Positions 16,925-25,848 of a stretch of DNA of 64,000 bases are shown one piece after another (positions within the stretch are counted from its first letter, which is position 1; every line of letters begins with the position of its first letter). Source of the DNA: Fimbriimonas sp. (GTDB lineage Bacteria; Armatimonadota; Fimbriimonadia; Fimbriimonadales; Fimbriimonadaceae); NCBI GenBank assembly GCA_031292555.1, contig JARLGV010000045.1, positions 62,001 to 126,000 on the forward strand, written 5' to 3'. Under the pieces are notes generated by a model, which was not told where the DNA came from, made no database searches, and was given only the letters and a program-made list of their open reading frames with translations. The translations under genes were made by a program, and so were the position numbers.

Positions 16925-17499
16925 CCCTCCAGATGAAGAGACCGACTCGGTTCGAGTGGATCTTCTTGGCGGTGCTCATCGGTGTGACCTACAGCGTGCT
17001 CTATCCGATCTGGAAGTCTGCCCGGCCCGCCGCTCCTCGAACCGTTTGCCTGTCCAATCTGAAGCAACTCGCATTGGCCGCACTCATGTACTCAAACGAC
17101 GCGGACGATCGGTTTCCGCCGGCCGATCGGTGGATGGATGTCGTTGAGTCATACAGGACCCACGAAGACGTTTCACATGATGTGGAGGGTGTCCCCCTTC
17201 GAGGCTTCGGCTACGCATTTCGGGAACGCCTATGGAGCGTCGACGCGTCGGAGCTTCAGAATTCGAATCGTTTGGCGCTTATCTTTGACAGCGACCTGAC
17301 CGACCGAAATGCGCATAGCGAATTGTGGTCGATCCCTCAAGTCGGTCGTCACGCCTCAAGTGATGGGAGAGTCGACAACATTGCCTTCGCGGACGGACAT
17401 GCCCGAGGATTCCTGACGCAATCATCTGGCCGGCCAGCCCGGTCTCCGCTGCAAGAGATGATGGAGGACAATGACCGACTCATACGGAGGGAGCGATAG
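16921..17499 (+). CDS. Pilin-like DGHAR-motif protein lacking the prepilin signal (copy 2)
   Basis: A 192-residue paralogue of the preceding protein: one hydrophobic helix (about 13-30), the same SNLKQLALAALMYSNDADDRFPP block, YGYAF/FGYAFRE, an LIFDSDLTDRNAHSELWS block almost identical in both, and NIAFADGHARGF at the end. The GTG start overlaps the previous stop (GTGA), with an in-frame ATG 12 bases later as alternative. The tandem pair arose by duplication. Role unknown; probably envelope-located. It is followed by the rpsF-ssb operon. Confidence 0.68.
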   Translation: MTLQMKRPTRFEWIFLAVLIGVTYSVLYPIWKSARPAAPRTVCLSNLKQLALAALMYSNDADDRFPPADRWMDVVESYRTHEDVSHDVEGVPLRGFGYAFRERLWSVDASELQNSNRLALIFDSDLTDRNAHSELWSIPQVGRHASSDGRVDNIAFADGHARGFLTQSSGRPARSPLQEMMEDNDRLIRRER

Positions 17500-17642
17500 C
17501 TTCTCCAAGTGAGCGTGCGCGGACTCCAAACCGTCCTGCGCACTCAAATGTGGGGTATCATCCCTTCTTGCCGAAAGGCTCTCTGCATCCTCGTGTGTGC
17601 TGGTCACAGGCTGAGGACGCCAATTGCCCATAGGGAGCGAAT

Positions 17643-17936
17643 ATGCCCAACAGAAAATACGAAGCGTTTTATATCGTCAAAGCGGACCTCACCGATGCGG
17701 ATGTCCAGAAGATCGCCGACAAGTTCAAGTCGATCGTCGAAGACCAAGGCGGAACGGTCGAAAAGGCCGGTAAGTGGGACAAGCGAAAGCTGGCCTACGA
17801 AATCAATGGCCACAAAGAGGGAAATTACATCCTGATGAACTTCGAGGCAGGAGCCAAGGTTCCGGCAGAATTGAACCGTCTGATGCGGATCAGCGACGAC
17901 GTTATTCGACATCGAATCTTCAAGCTTGAGGACTGA
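17643..17936 (+). CDS. rpsF: 30S ribosomal protein S6
   Basis: A 97-residue ribosomal protein of the small-subunit platform. It begins MPNRKYEAFYIVKADLTDADV and has the family core (VEKAGKWDKRKLAYEINGHKEGNYILMNFEA), a normal length and a basic centre. AGGGAG lies 5 bases before the ATG. It is followed 25 bp later by ssb, the usual partner; the other common members of this operon (rpsR, rplI) are not next to it. Confidence 0.95.
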   Translation: MPNRKYEAFYIVKADLTDADVQKIADKFKSIVEDQGGTVEKAGKWDKRKLAYEINGHKEGNYILMNFEAGAKVPAELNRLMRISDDVIRHRIFKLED

Positions 17937-17961
17937 TCGGGAAGGGGTGTAAGATAGGCCC

Positions 17962-18387
17962 GTGGTAAACCGCGTAATACTCATCGGTCGCTTGACTCGT
18001 GACCCCGAGCTTCGAACGACGAACACTGGTCGGAGCGTTGTATCGTTTTCCATCGCCGTTCAGAAGAGGTCCAAACCTCAGGACCCGAGCCAGCCGGATG
18101 CCGACTTTTTCCGGGTGACCGCTTGGGAGAAGACGGCGGAATACGTGTCCAACTATTTGACAAAAGGCCGCCTGGTCGCGGTCGAAGGGCGAATCGAAAA
18201 TCGAAAGTTCGTCGACAGCACCGGAGCCAACCGGGAAGTCACGGAGATAATCGCCGACAACGTGCAGGGCTTGGATAGGCCACGAGACGATGCTCCGAGC
18301 GATTCGCCGGCGGCGTCCGGGTCCGCCAAGCATACGCCGAGCGTAGCTCCAAGCGCAGACGAATACGATCCGTTTGCGGACGAATAG
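17962..18387 (+). CDS. ssb: Single-stranded DNA-binding protein
   Basis: A 141-residue SSB. The OB fold occupies residues 1-107 (VNRVILIGRLTRDPELRTTNTG, FRVTAWEKTAEYV, GRLVAVEGRIENRKF). A short low-complexity linker leads to the acidic tip DEYDPFADE, which recruits repair and replication proteins. The start is GTG with no good AUG alternative. It is co-transcribed with rpsF and closed by an intrinsic terminator at 18408. Confidence 0.95.
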   Translation: MVNRVILIGRLTRDPELRTTNTGRSVVSFSIAVQKRSKPQDPSQPDADFFRVTAWEKTAEYVSNYLTKGRLVAVEGRIENRKFVDSTGANREVTEIIADNVQGLDRPRDDAPSDSPAASGSAKHTPSVAPSADEYDPFADE

Positions 18388-18407
18388 AGCGGAGTTTCCG
18401 CACTGGG

Positions 18408-18440
18408 GCGTGAGACGGGTGATCTCGTCTCACGCTTTTT
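18408..18440 (+). terminator. Intrinsic terminator of rpsF-ssb
   Basis: GCGTGAGACG and CGTCTCACGC form a perfect 10-bp stem with an 8-base loop, followed directly by TTTTTG. It lies 20 bp after the ssb stop. Confidence 0.9.
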
Positions 18441-18487
18441 GTTGGGTCTGTATTACAAAAAGACGTTTTTAACCCGATTAGAATGTG

Positions 18488-19549
18488 ATGATGGCAGTCG
18501 ATCTTGACGATAGGTCCGTAGTTTCCGCGCTGGACCCGGACGGAATGCTCGCCCTCGTCGAAGATCTTCCGACCCAATGCCTGAATGCTCTTGAAGTTGC
18601 CGAACAACTATCGCTTAGGCCGCTCGACCGGCGGCCAAACCTCGTCGTGATCGGGGGGATGGGTGCCGCCGCGACCTGCGGAGATATCGTCCGTGCGCTG
18701 TTCGAGGAGCACGCCGCTGTTCCGATCCACATCAATCGGGACTACCGACTTCCCGCATTTGTTGGAGTAGGGGATCTCGTCTTTTGCGTCAGCTATAGCG
18801 GGGATACCGAAGAGACGCTCTCCATGTACGCCGAGGCCAAACGGTTTGGGGCAAAGATCATCGCGATCACCAGCGGTGGAAAGCTCAAAGAACTCGCCGA
18901 GGCCGATGGCAATTCGGTCTACTTGGTTCCCGGCGGTCAGCCACCGCGGACCGCGTTAGGGTACATGCTGATCCCCATGCTTGTCGCCCTGCAGCAGCTC
19001 AAGCTGCTTCACCGGTTGGACATCCGTGGGGCCATCGGTCTGCTAGAGGGAATCAGACGTGACTTGGGAGTCGATTCCGCAGGCAACGCCGCCAAGAAGC
19101 TCGCCCAGAGAATGAAGGGAAGCGTTCCGATTCTGTATGGCCTTGGCACGTGGCAAACCCTCATCGCGCATCGTTGGCGGACGCAGATCAACACGAACGC
19201 CAAGATGCTCGCCTTTGTGAACGGCTACCCGGACTTGGATCATAACGAGATCGTAGGTTGGCACGATGCTTCTCGCCAGGGGGTCCAGCGCTTTGTCGGC
19301 GTCGTACTTGAAGGCGGAGCGGAAACCGATCGTTTGAAACTTGCTTCCTCCGTCACCGAGAGGCTCGTTGGGCGGATCTGCGTATTTGAGCATGTAACCG
19401 CCCAAGGCGAGACCCTTCTGGAAAAAATTCTCTCGCTGGCTTACTTCGGGGACTTTCTGTCGATCTATCTTGCGCGTCTGAACGATGTGGATCCCGAGAC
19501 GATCGAGCCGATTAACAAGCTGAAAGACGCCCTCTCCATCGCTGGATAA
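18488..19549 (+). CDS. Bifunctional phosphoglucose/phosphomannose isomerase
   Basis: A 353-residue cytoplasmic SIS-domain enzyme that interconverts glucose 6-phosphate or mannose 6-phosphate with fructose 6-phosphate. Two SIS domains: residues 40-185 (NLVVIGGMGAAATCGDIV, then CVSYSGDTEETLSMYAEA) and 195-340 (YGLGTWQTLIAHRWRTQINTNAK, DLDHNEIVGW with the catalytic His/Glu region). The motifs match the archaeal/bacterial bifunctional type and not the long Pgi family. Three consecutive in-frame starts (GTG 18485, ATG 18488, ATG 18491) exist; I list the first ATG. Single gene, followed by 318 bp of AT-richer sequence. Confidence 0.85.
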   Translation: MMAVDLDDRSVVSALDPDGMLALVEDLPTQCLNALEVAEQLSLRPLDRRPNLVVIGGMGAAATCGDIVRALFEEHAAVPIHINRDYRLPAFVGVGDLVFCVSYSGDTEETLSMYAEAKRFGAKIIAITSGGKLKELAEADGNSVYLVPGGQPPRTALGYMLIPMLVALQQLKLLHRLDIRGAIGLLEGIRRDLGVDSAGNAAKKLAQRMKGSVPILYGLGTWQTLIAHRWRTQINTNAKMLAFVNGYPDLDHNEIVGWHDASRQGVQRFVGVVLEGGAETDRLKLASSVTERLVGRICVFEHVTAQGETLLEKILSLAYFGDFLSIYLARLNDVDPETIEPINKLKDALSIAG

Positions 19550-19867
19550 ACTCCAGACGGCCATCTGGCAATGTGGCCCGTAATCGTACGGGCACCCGCC
19601 AAAACATTCCCAGCAATAATATTAGAAGTTGCCTGGAAACAAAGGCATATAGCCTTCGTCTAATTAAATTTGCTCATTTTCTAGGTTCTAAAACGGTTCC
19701 TTCGTCCAAACCATGAGGTTAAATAAACCACGGTCGATGAAGGGGGATACGCGAACTTTCAATAATTTCAGAAACCAGAGTGAACTCTTGTTGGTCTCCT
19801 CGGTTCCTGCGAATGTTCATGTATCGGCCACTATCGCCACTGACGGAACTCGCCCGGGGGGCTTGAG
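19550..19867. other. Intergenic leader of the respiratory operon
   Basis: This 318-bp stretch has no credible gene. It is clearly richer in A and T than its surroundings (for example around 19620-19730) and must contain the promoter of the large oxidase operon, but I see no convincing -35/-10 pair. The Shine-Dalgarno for the first gene (GGGGGGCTTGAG) is at its end. Confidence 0.5.
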
Positions 19868-21865
19868 ATGACGTCGCGCAGCTTTTCCAAATTCGTCTGG
19901 GGCGTCCTCGCCTATAACCTCCTCGCCATCGCATGGGGAGTCTACGTCCGAGCCTCCAAATCCGGCGACGGGTGTGGCACCAATTGGCCCTTGTGCGACG
20001 GAGCCTCCATTCCGACGAGCGGTCCATTCGCCAAATTCGTCGAGGGTTCGCACCGAGCGTCGACCGCCCTGGTCGGCGTCCTCGCGATATATATGCTCGT
20101 GTGGGCGTTTCGCGCGTTTGCCAAAGGGCACTTGGCGCGCAAGGCTTCGGTTGCTGTAATGGCTACGACAGTTGCCGAAGGGTTGTTCGGGGCGATGCTG
20201 GTCAAATACCACCTCGTCGTCTACAACAACAGCAGTCTTCGCCTCTTGGTCATGGGGCTTCACGTGATCAGCACGTTCGCGCTCCTCGGGAGCATCGCGG
20301 TTGCGGCGCTGGCGGGGGCAGGAATTCGTCCCATCCGGCTCAAGGGGCAGTCGGGTATCGGCTGGATTCTCGGCATGGCAGCTTTCGGCATTGTGATGCT
20401 CGGATTCAGTGGCGCACTGTCCGCCCTTGGACACACGCTCGATCCCGTTACAAACGTGATCGCCGCCGCCAGGGATCCCAAGACCTTCTGGATGGTGCGG
20501 TTGCAGCCGCTACACCCGCTCATCGCGGTCAGCGTCGGGCTTTATCTTCTGCTGGCGGCTGGGCTGATCCAGCACCTCCGCCCAGACGACAAGGTCAAGC
20601 GCGCGGTGAAGTGGATGGTCGGGATGTACATCGTCCAGATCGCGTTTGGAGCACTCAATATCTATGTGCGCGCTCCGATCCCAATGCAGATGGGGCACCT
20701 CGTCCTCGCCGACTTGAACTGGGTGAGCCTGGTCGTCGTGATGGTTCTTTCGCTTGGCGAAGGGATTGAACGCGTCGAGTCGAGACCCGCGCCTGAAGAG
20801 GCGCCGGTTGCTGCGCCGCTTGGCGGCAAGCCGCTATTTAAAGCGTACATCGCCCTAACCAAGCCCCGGGTGATCAGTTTGCTGCTGTTCACGACTCTGA
20901 CCTCAATGATAGCGGCGAAGGGCAATTGGCCCGGCACTTGGCTCTTCCTGGCGGTCGCGGTCGGTGGCTATATGTCGGCCGGCGCTGCCAACGCGATCAA
21001 CATGGTCATCGATCGGGACATCGACCTTACGATGAAACGCACTGCGACTCGACCGACCGTTACCCAGTCGATTCCCTCGCTCAATGCGTTGATGTTCGCG
21101 TTCACCCTTGCGCTCTTGTCGTTCATTCTGCTTTGGGTATCGGCGAACTTGCTCTCGGCGGTGCTGGCGTTCAGTGGTTTGGTCTTCTATGTCGTGGTCT
21201 ACACGATGATGCTCAAGCGCCGCACATGGCAGAACATCGTGATCGGTGGCGCGGCCGGCGCGTTTCCTCCGCTGGTTGGCTGGGCCTCGGTAACGAACGA
21301 TCTGCCACCGCTGGCACTGTATCTTTTTGCGATTATCTTTGTTTGGACTCCGGTTCACTTCTGGGCCCTCGCGCTCCTTTTGAAGGAGGAGTATGCCGCC
21401 GCCGGAGTTCCGATGCTTCCCGTGGTCAAGGGGGATCGAAATACTGTGATCCAGATCGGCATCTATGCGGCGATCACATTCGTCGTGACGCTAGTGCCGT
21501 TCCTGCTTCCTCAGGTCGGCTGGATCTACACTGGAACCGCGATCGTCCTGAATGTCATTTTATTATATTATTGCGCACAGCTCTATCGGCACACTAGCCG
21601 GCCGATGGCTAGCAAGCTATTCCATTTCTCGATGGTCTACTTGGCGATTCTGTTTTTGATGCTGGCGGTCGACCGCACAATTGTCGTTCATGGGCCAGAA
21701 ACTGCTGCAAATCGCGGTGCGATGTCGGTAAGATTAGTCCCATTCCCTGATGGTGGTCGTCAATTTAGACAAACCATCGTCAAAGTTGCGCTATGCAACT
21801 ACGTCTTCGCGGTGCAGGGCCGCGATCTCGTTGGAAACACCTCCCTCGCTTCGGAGTCCCGTTAA
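19868..21865 (+). CDS. ctaAB: Fused heme A synthase (CtaA) and heme O synthase (CtaB)
   Basis: A 665-residue polytopic membrane enzyme that joins two consecutive steps of heme A synthesis. Residues 1-300 are CtaA-like: VYVRASKSGDGCGTNWPLCDG, EGSHRASTAL, MGLHVISTF, LHPLIAVSVG and GHLVLADLNW supply the expected His ligands. A linker (301-322) leads to CtaB (323-615): LTKPRVISLLLF, NAINMVIDRDIDLTMKRTATRP (the Asp-rich prenyl-diphosphate site) and VYTMMLKRRTWQN. The last 50 residues are an unrelated tail running up to the actA start. CtaB makes heme O and CtaA oxidises it to heme A for the oxidase encoded downstream. Confidence 0.9.
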   Translation: MTSRSFSKFVWGVLAYNLLAIAWGVYVRASKSGDGCGTNWPLCDGASIPTSGPFAKFVEGSHRASTALVGVLAIYMLVWAFRAFAKGHLARKASVAVMATTVAEGLFGAMLVKYHLVVYNNSSLRLLVMGLHVISTFALLGSIAVAALAGAGIRPIRLKGQSGIGWILGMAAFGIVMLGFSGALSALGHTLDPVTNVIAAARDPKTFWMVRLQPLHPLIAVSVGLYLLLAAGLIQHLRPDDKVKRAVKWMVGMYIVQIAFGALNIYVRAPIPMQMGHLVLADLNWVSLVVVMVLSLGEGIERVESRPAPEEAPVAAPLGGKPLFKAYIALTKPRVISLLLFTTLTSMIAAKGNWPGTWLFLAVAVGGYMSAGAANAINMVIDRDIDLTMKRTATRPTVTQSIPSLNALMFAFTLALLSFILLWVSANLLSAVLAFSGLVFYVVVYTMMLKRRTWQNIVIGGAAGAFPPLVGWASVTNDLPPLALYLFAIIFVWTPVHFWALALLLKEEYAAAGVPMLPVVKGDRNTVIQIGIYAAITFVVTLVPFLLPQVGWIYTGTAIVLNVILLYYCAQLYRHTSRPMASKLFHFSMVYLAILFLMLAVDRTIVVHGPETAANRGAMSVRLVPFPDGGRQFRQTIVKVALCNYVFAVQGRDLVGNTSLASESR

Positions 21866-22623
21866 TGTCCCAAATCTTTAGACCGAGTGCAAACTCGGTG
21901 GCAAAGCTGACCCTAATCGGCATTGTCATCGGAGTACCCACTGTTTGGCTTGCGATCGCAGGACTGTCTCGTTCGCCAGCCAACACGAAACAAGACGTGC
22001 CGCTAAACCAGCCCGTCCCGTTCAGCCACCAGCATCACACCTGGGAGCTAGGGATCGACTGTCGGTACTGTCACACGTCTGTTGAAAAATCCAGCTATGC
22101 CGGATTGCCTTCCACCGAGACGTGCATGTCGTGCCACTCCCAGATTTGGACTAACAGCCCGATGCTGGAGCCGGTGCGGCAGAGCTACGAAACGAACACC
22201 CCCATTCAATGGAACCTTGTAAATAAGGTTCCTCAGTTCGTTTACTTCAATCACAGCATCCATATCGCCCGGGGCCTGAACTGCAATATTTGCCATGGCC
22301 CGGTCAATGAAATGCAGATTACGTGGAAAGGCAATTCCTTCCAGATGGCGTGGTGTCTTCAGTGCCACCGCGCCCCCGAGCGATATCTGACCGAGACGAA
22401 CAAGACTCGACCAGGACAATCGCCCCGGGAACAGGTTTTCAGCCTGTACTGGCAGCTTCAAGAGAAGGGCGTGAGAGGGCTGAGCATCAAGCAGAGAGAC
22501 GAGGAGCGGGGCGAATTCACGGGTTCAGACGACGCCGAAGATTTGGCGAAGGGTCGCGAACTCGTTAAGAAGTACGGAATTCGCACTCAGCAACTGGCCG
22601 ATTGCGCCGTGTGCCACCACTAG
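21865..22623 (+). CDS. actA: Alternative complex III subunit ActA, pentaheme cytochrome c
   Basis: A 252-residue membrane-anchored cytochrome. I place the start at 21865, where TAATG overlaps the ctaAB stop, because MSQIFRPSANSVAKL leads directly into the anchor helix (13-33). Five CXXCH heme sites: C66 (CRYCH), C87 (CMSCH), C140 (CNICH), C164 (CLQCH) and C247 (CAVCH). ActA wires the menaquinol-oxidising part of alternative complex III to the monoheme ActE and the oxidase. Five hemes match the family. First of six consecutive act genes. Confidence 0.93.
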   Translation: MSQIFRPSANSVAKLTLIGIVIGVPTVWLAIAGLSRSPANTKQDVPLNQPVPFSHQHHTWELGIDCRYCHTSVEKSSYAGLPSTETCMSCHSQIWTNSPMLEPVRQSYETNTPIQWNLVNKVPQFVYFNHSIHIARGLNCNICHGPVNEMQITWKGNSFQMAWCLQCHRAPERYLTETNKTRPGQSPREQVFSLYWQLQEKGVRGLSIKQRDEERGEFTGSDDAEDLAKGRELVKKYGIRTQQLADCAVCHH

Positions 22624-22651
22624 TTGGGTTTCGGAATCAACAGACCTAAGC

Positions 22652-25600
22652 ATGGAATTAAACGACAAGAATCAGTTGCCGGTTGATGGCGTGGTGGACT
22701 CGGTCCGCGGCAAATTGACCGGAAAGAATGGAAAGAGCTATTGGCGCAGCCTCGATGAGCTTGCCGATACGCCCCAGTTCAACGAGTGGCTCGAGGATGA
22801 ATTTCCGAATCGCAGCACGCTCAAGCAGATCAATCGCCGCGATTTGCTGAAGTTCATGGGGGCTTCCATGGCGCTCGCCGGTCTCAGCGGCTGCCGTGGC
22901 GTGTTCCTCCCTCAGGACAAAGTAGTCCCGTATGTCAAGGCGCCTGAAGAACTGGTTCCTGGCAAGCCGTTGTTTTATGCGACCGCCGTAACTTTGGGCG
23001 GATATGCCACCGGTGTGCTTGTCGAACAGCGAGAGGGTCGTCCCATCTTCATCCAGGGCAATCCGGACCATCCGGCGTCTCTCGGCTCGCTGGACTCGAT
23101 CTCGCAGGCCGAGATTCTGAACTTCTACGACCCGGACCGGACGAGCAACGTGGTCCAGCAGTCGAACCCCGGCCAATACATGCCGGGCGACATCAGCACG
23201 TGGGAGCTATTCCTTGAGGCCGCAGAGAAGGCGCTCACCGCAGAAGCGGCCACCGGCGGGGCTGGCGTCCGCCTGCTAACAGGATCGATCACCTCACCGA
23301 CTTTGGTGAACTCGATCAAGTCGTTCCTCAAGAAGTATCCGAACGCGGTATGGCACTCTTACGAGCCGGCGGGCAGAGGCAACGCCTATGCCGGTGCGAA
23401 GCTGGCATTCGGTCGGCCCCTCGAGACGCTTTACGACTTCAGCAAGGCGACGGTCATCGTTTCTCTCGACGGGGACTTTCTCAGCCCGACTTCCAATCCG
23501 GGCAGCGTCCGCTATGCGCGCGATTTTGCGAACGGCCGCCGGGTGACCGGCCTGAAGGGTTCGATGAACCGGCTGTACGCATTCGAAAGCACACCAGCCC
23601 TGGTCGGCTCGGTCGCCGACCACCGATGGGCAGTCAAGCCATCCGATGTATACGGAATCGCCATGACGCTCGCGGCCGCTGTCGGAGTTGCCGGAGCGGT
23701 GCCGGTGGGTAAGGCCGATCCAAAGGCGATCGATGCGATCGCGAAGGACTTATTGTCCGCTCAGGGCGGGGCTGTAGTAGTGACCGGCGACCAATACGGA
23801 CCCGAAGTTCACGCAATCGTCCATGCGATCAACGAGAAGCTGGGAGCGTACGGCAAGACCGTCTTCCACACCGAGCCCATCGACGCTACGGTTGCCGCTT
23901 CGACGGCAGATCTCAAGTCCCTGGTCGACGACCTCAATACTGGCAAGGCCAAGACGCTCTTCATTGTCGGCGGCAATCCGGTTTACGATGCCCCCGCCGA
24001 TCTAAAGTTCGCGGATGCGCTTGCGAAGGCGCCGTTCAGGGCTCGCCTCGGACTGTACGACGATGAGACTGCTCAGGCATGCGATTGGCTCGTGCCGATC
24101 ACCCATAGCCTTGAAGAGTGGGGAGATGCCCGTGCATTCGACGGCACCCTCTCGGTGATGCAGCCCCTAATCGCCCCCCTCTATCAAGGGAAGTCGGTGA
24201 TCGAGGTTTTGGGTCTGCTTTCTGGCAAACCATCATCGGGGTACGACTTGGTGAAGGGATATTGGAAGCAAGCCGGGTTCCTCAAAGGCGATTTCGAGAA
24301 GGAGTGGCGGCAGGCCGTCCACGATGGCTTGGTCAAGGGCTCGACGGCAACGCCGGTAACGCCGGCCCTCGCGCTTCAAATCGGTAGTTTGACCGCTCCG
24401 CGGCCGGTATCCGGTCTCGAGGTCATCATGGTCGTCGACCCATGCATCTACGACGGTCGATACGCGAATAATGGTTGGCTCCAGGAACTGCCCAAGCCGC
24501 TGTCCAAGCTCACCTGGGAAAACGTCGCGATGCTTAGCCCGAAGACGGCGGCGGCTCTCGGTGTCGAGGATTCGTCGGTGGTCGACCTGACCTGCAACGG
24601 AGTAACGGTTCGAACCGCGGCCTATGTGCAGCCAGGGCATCCGGCCGATGCGGTTACTGTCTATCTCGGCTTTGGCCGCACTCGCGGCGGTCTTGTCTGC
24701 TCTGTCCCGAACGGCGAAGGCAAGCCGAGTGACGAAGACACACGCCATCCGGGCGGCTTCTTCAACCCGATCTCCAATTTTGACGGCGGCGGATTCAACG
24801 CCTATCTGTTCCGCACGTCGGCGGCGCCTCACTTCACCTCGGGAGAGTTGAAGGCCGTAGGCGGCGTGGCGACGGTTGCCTCCACCCAAGGTCACGCACC
24901 GATTGATGGCGACCACGTCAAGCAGTTCGTCGGCGACGACCGCGAGGTGATCGTCGAGTACGATCTCAACGATTTCAACCTGCATGCCGCCAAGTACGTC
25001 GAGGAGAGAAAAGCTCGCTCAAAGGATATCGCCGAGCAAAACCTGTATCCCGACCAGATCTTCGTGTATGACGGACCGCAGTGGGCGATGACGATCGACC
25101 TCAACACCTGCATCGGCTGCAACGCGTGTGTCACCGCATGTCAGGCGGAGAACAACATTCCGGTCGTTGGTAAGGTGCAAGTCGCCCGGCACCGCGAAAT
25201 GCACTGGATTCGAATTGACCGGTACTACAGCGGCGACGGCGAGAATCCGCAGGTCGCCTGGCAGCCAGTGGCGTGCGTTCAGTGTGAGAAAGCGCCGTGC
25301 GAGCCGGTATGCCCGGTCGCCGCGACGGTTCACAGCCACGAGGGCATCAACCAAATGGTCTACAACCGCTGCGTTGGGACCCGGTATTGCTCGAATAACT
25401 GCCCGTACAAGGTTCGCCGGTTCAACTATCTGAACTACACGGACAACCAACGGCAGTTCGACGTGCGTGTCGACGACAAGCCGCGCATCCCGCTGCTTCG
25501 CATGTTGAACAACCCGGACGTGACCGTACGCGGTCGCGGAATCATGGAGAAGTGCACGTACTGCATTCAGCGCATCAACGAGGCGCGCATCGAATCCAAG

Positions 25601-25846
25601 AAGGCAGCGCGGGACATTCAGGACGGAGACATCGTCACGGCTTGCCAGCAAGCGTGCCCGACGCAGACCATCGTTTTCGGCAACAAGGAAGACAAGGATA
25701 GCCAAGTCGCCAAAATGCGCGAAGACCCGCGTGCTTACCTCCTCATGGAGAGTCTGCAGACGCGGCCGCGCACGTCCCACCTCGCCAAGCTGCGGAATCC
25801 CAACAAGCAGCTTGCGCCCACAACCGCCACGGAGACCAATAGCTAG
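22652..25846 (+). CDS. actB: Alternative complex III subunit ActB (molybdopterin-like plus iron-sulfur)
   Basis: A 1064-residue periplasmic subunit. The N-terminus has a twin-arginine-type signal (INRRDLLKFMGASMALAGLSGC, about 53-74) preceded by the ACIII-specific W-R-S-L-D-E-L-A and F-x-E-W-L-x-D-E-F-P motifs. A molybdopterin-oxidoreductase-like domain spans about 80-700; in characterised ACIII it holds no molybdenum. The C-terminal third is a ferredoxin-like domain: CIGCNACVTAC (from Cys820), CVQCEKAPCEPVC, CVGTRYCSNNCPYKVRRFN and CTYC, enough for four clusters. In some relatives these two halves are separate genes. Exported by Tat (tatC is at 9992). Confidence 0.93.
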   Translation: MELNDKNQLPVDGVVDSVRGKLTGKNGKSYWRSLDELADTPQFNEWLEDEFPNRSTLKQINRRDLLKFMGASMALAGLSGCRGVFLPQDKVVPYVKAPEELVPGKPLFYATAVTLGGYATGVLVEQREGRPIFIQGNPDHPASLGSLDSISQAEILNFYDPDRTSNVVQQSNPGQYMPGDISTWELFLEAAEKALTAEAATGGAGVRLLTGSITSPTLVNSIKSFLKKYPNAVWHSYEPAGRGNAYAGAKLAFGRPLETLYDFSKATVIVSLDGDFLSPTSNPGSVRYARDFANGRRVTGLKGSMNRLYAFESTPALVGSVADHRWAVKPSDVYGIAMTLAAAVGVAGAVPVGKADPKAIDAIAKDLLSAQGGAVVVTGDQYGPEVHAIVHAINEKLGAYGKTVFHTEPIDATVAASTADLKSLVDDLNTGKAKTLFIVGGNPVYDAPADLKFADALAKAPFRARLGLYDDETAQACDWLVPITHSLEEWGDARAFDGTLSVMQPLIAPLYQGKSVIEVLGLLSGKPSSGYDLVKGYWKQAGFLKGDFEKEWRQAVHDGLVKGSTATPVTPALALQIGSLTAPRPVSGLEVIMVVDPCIYDGRYANNGWLQELPKPLSKLTWENVAMLSPKTAAALGVEDSSVVDLTCNGVTVRTAAYVQPGHPADAVTVYLGFGRTRGGLVCSVPNGEGKPSDEDTRHPGGFFNPISNFDGGGFNAYLFRTSAAPHFTSGELKAVGGVATVASTQGHAPIDGDHVKQFVGDDREVIVEYDLNDFNLHAAKYVEERKARSKDIAEQNLYPDQIFVYDGPQWAMTIDLNTCIGCNACVTACQAENNIPVVGKVQVARHREMHWIRIDRYYSGDGENPQVAWQPVACVQCEKAPCEPVCPVAATVHSHEGINQMVYNRCVGTRYCSNNCPYKVRRFNYLNYTDNQRQFDVRVDDKPRIPLLRMLNNPDVTVRGRGIMEKCTYCIQRINEARIESKKAARDIQDGDIVTACQQACPTQTIVFGNKEDKDSQVAKMREDPRAYLLMESLQTRPRTSHLAKLRNPNKQLAPTTATETNS

Positions 25847-25848
25847 AT

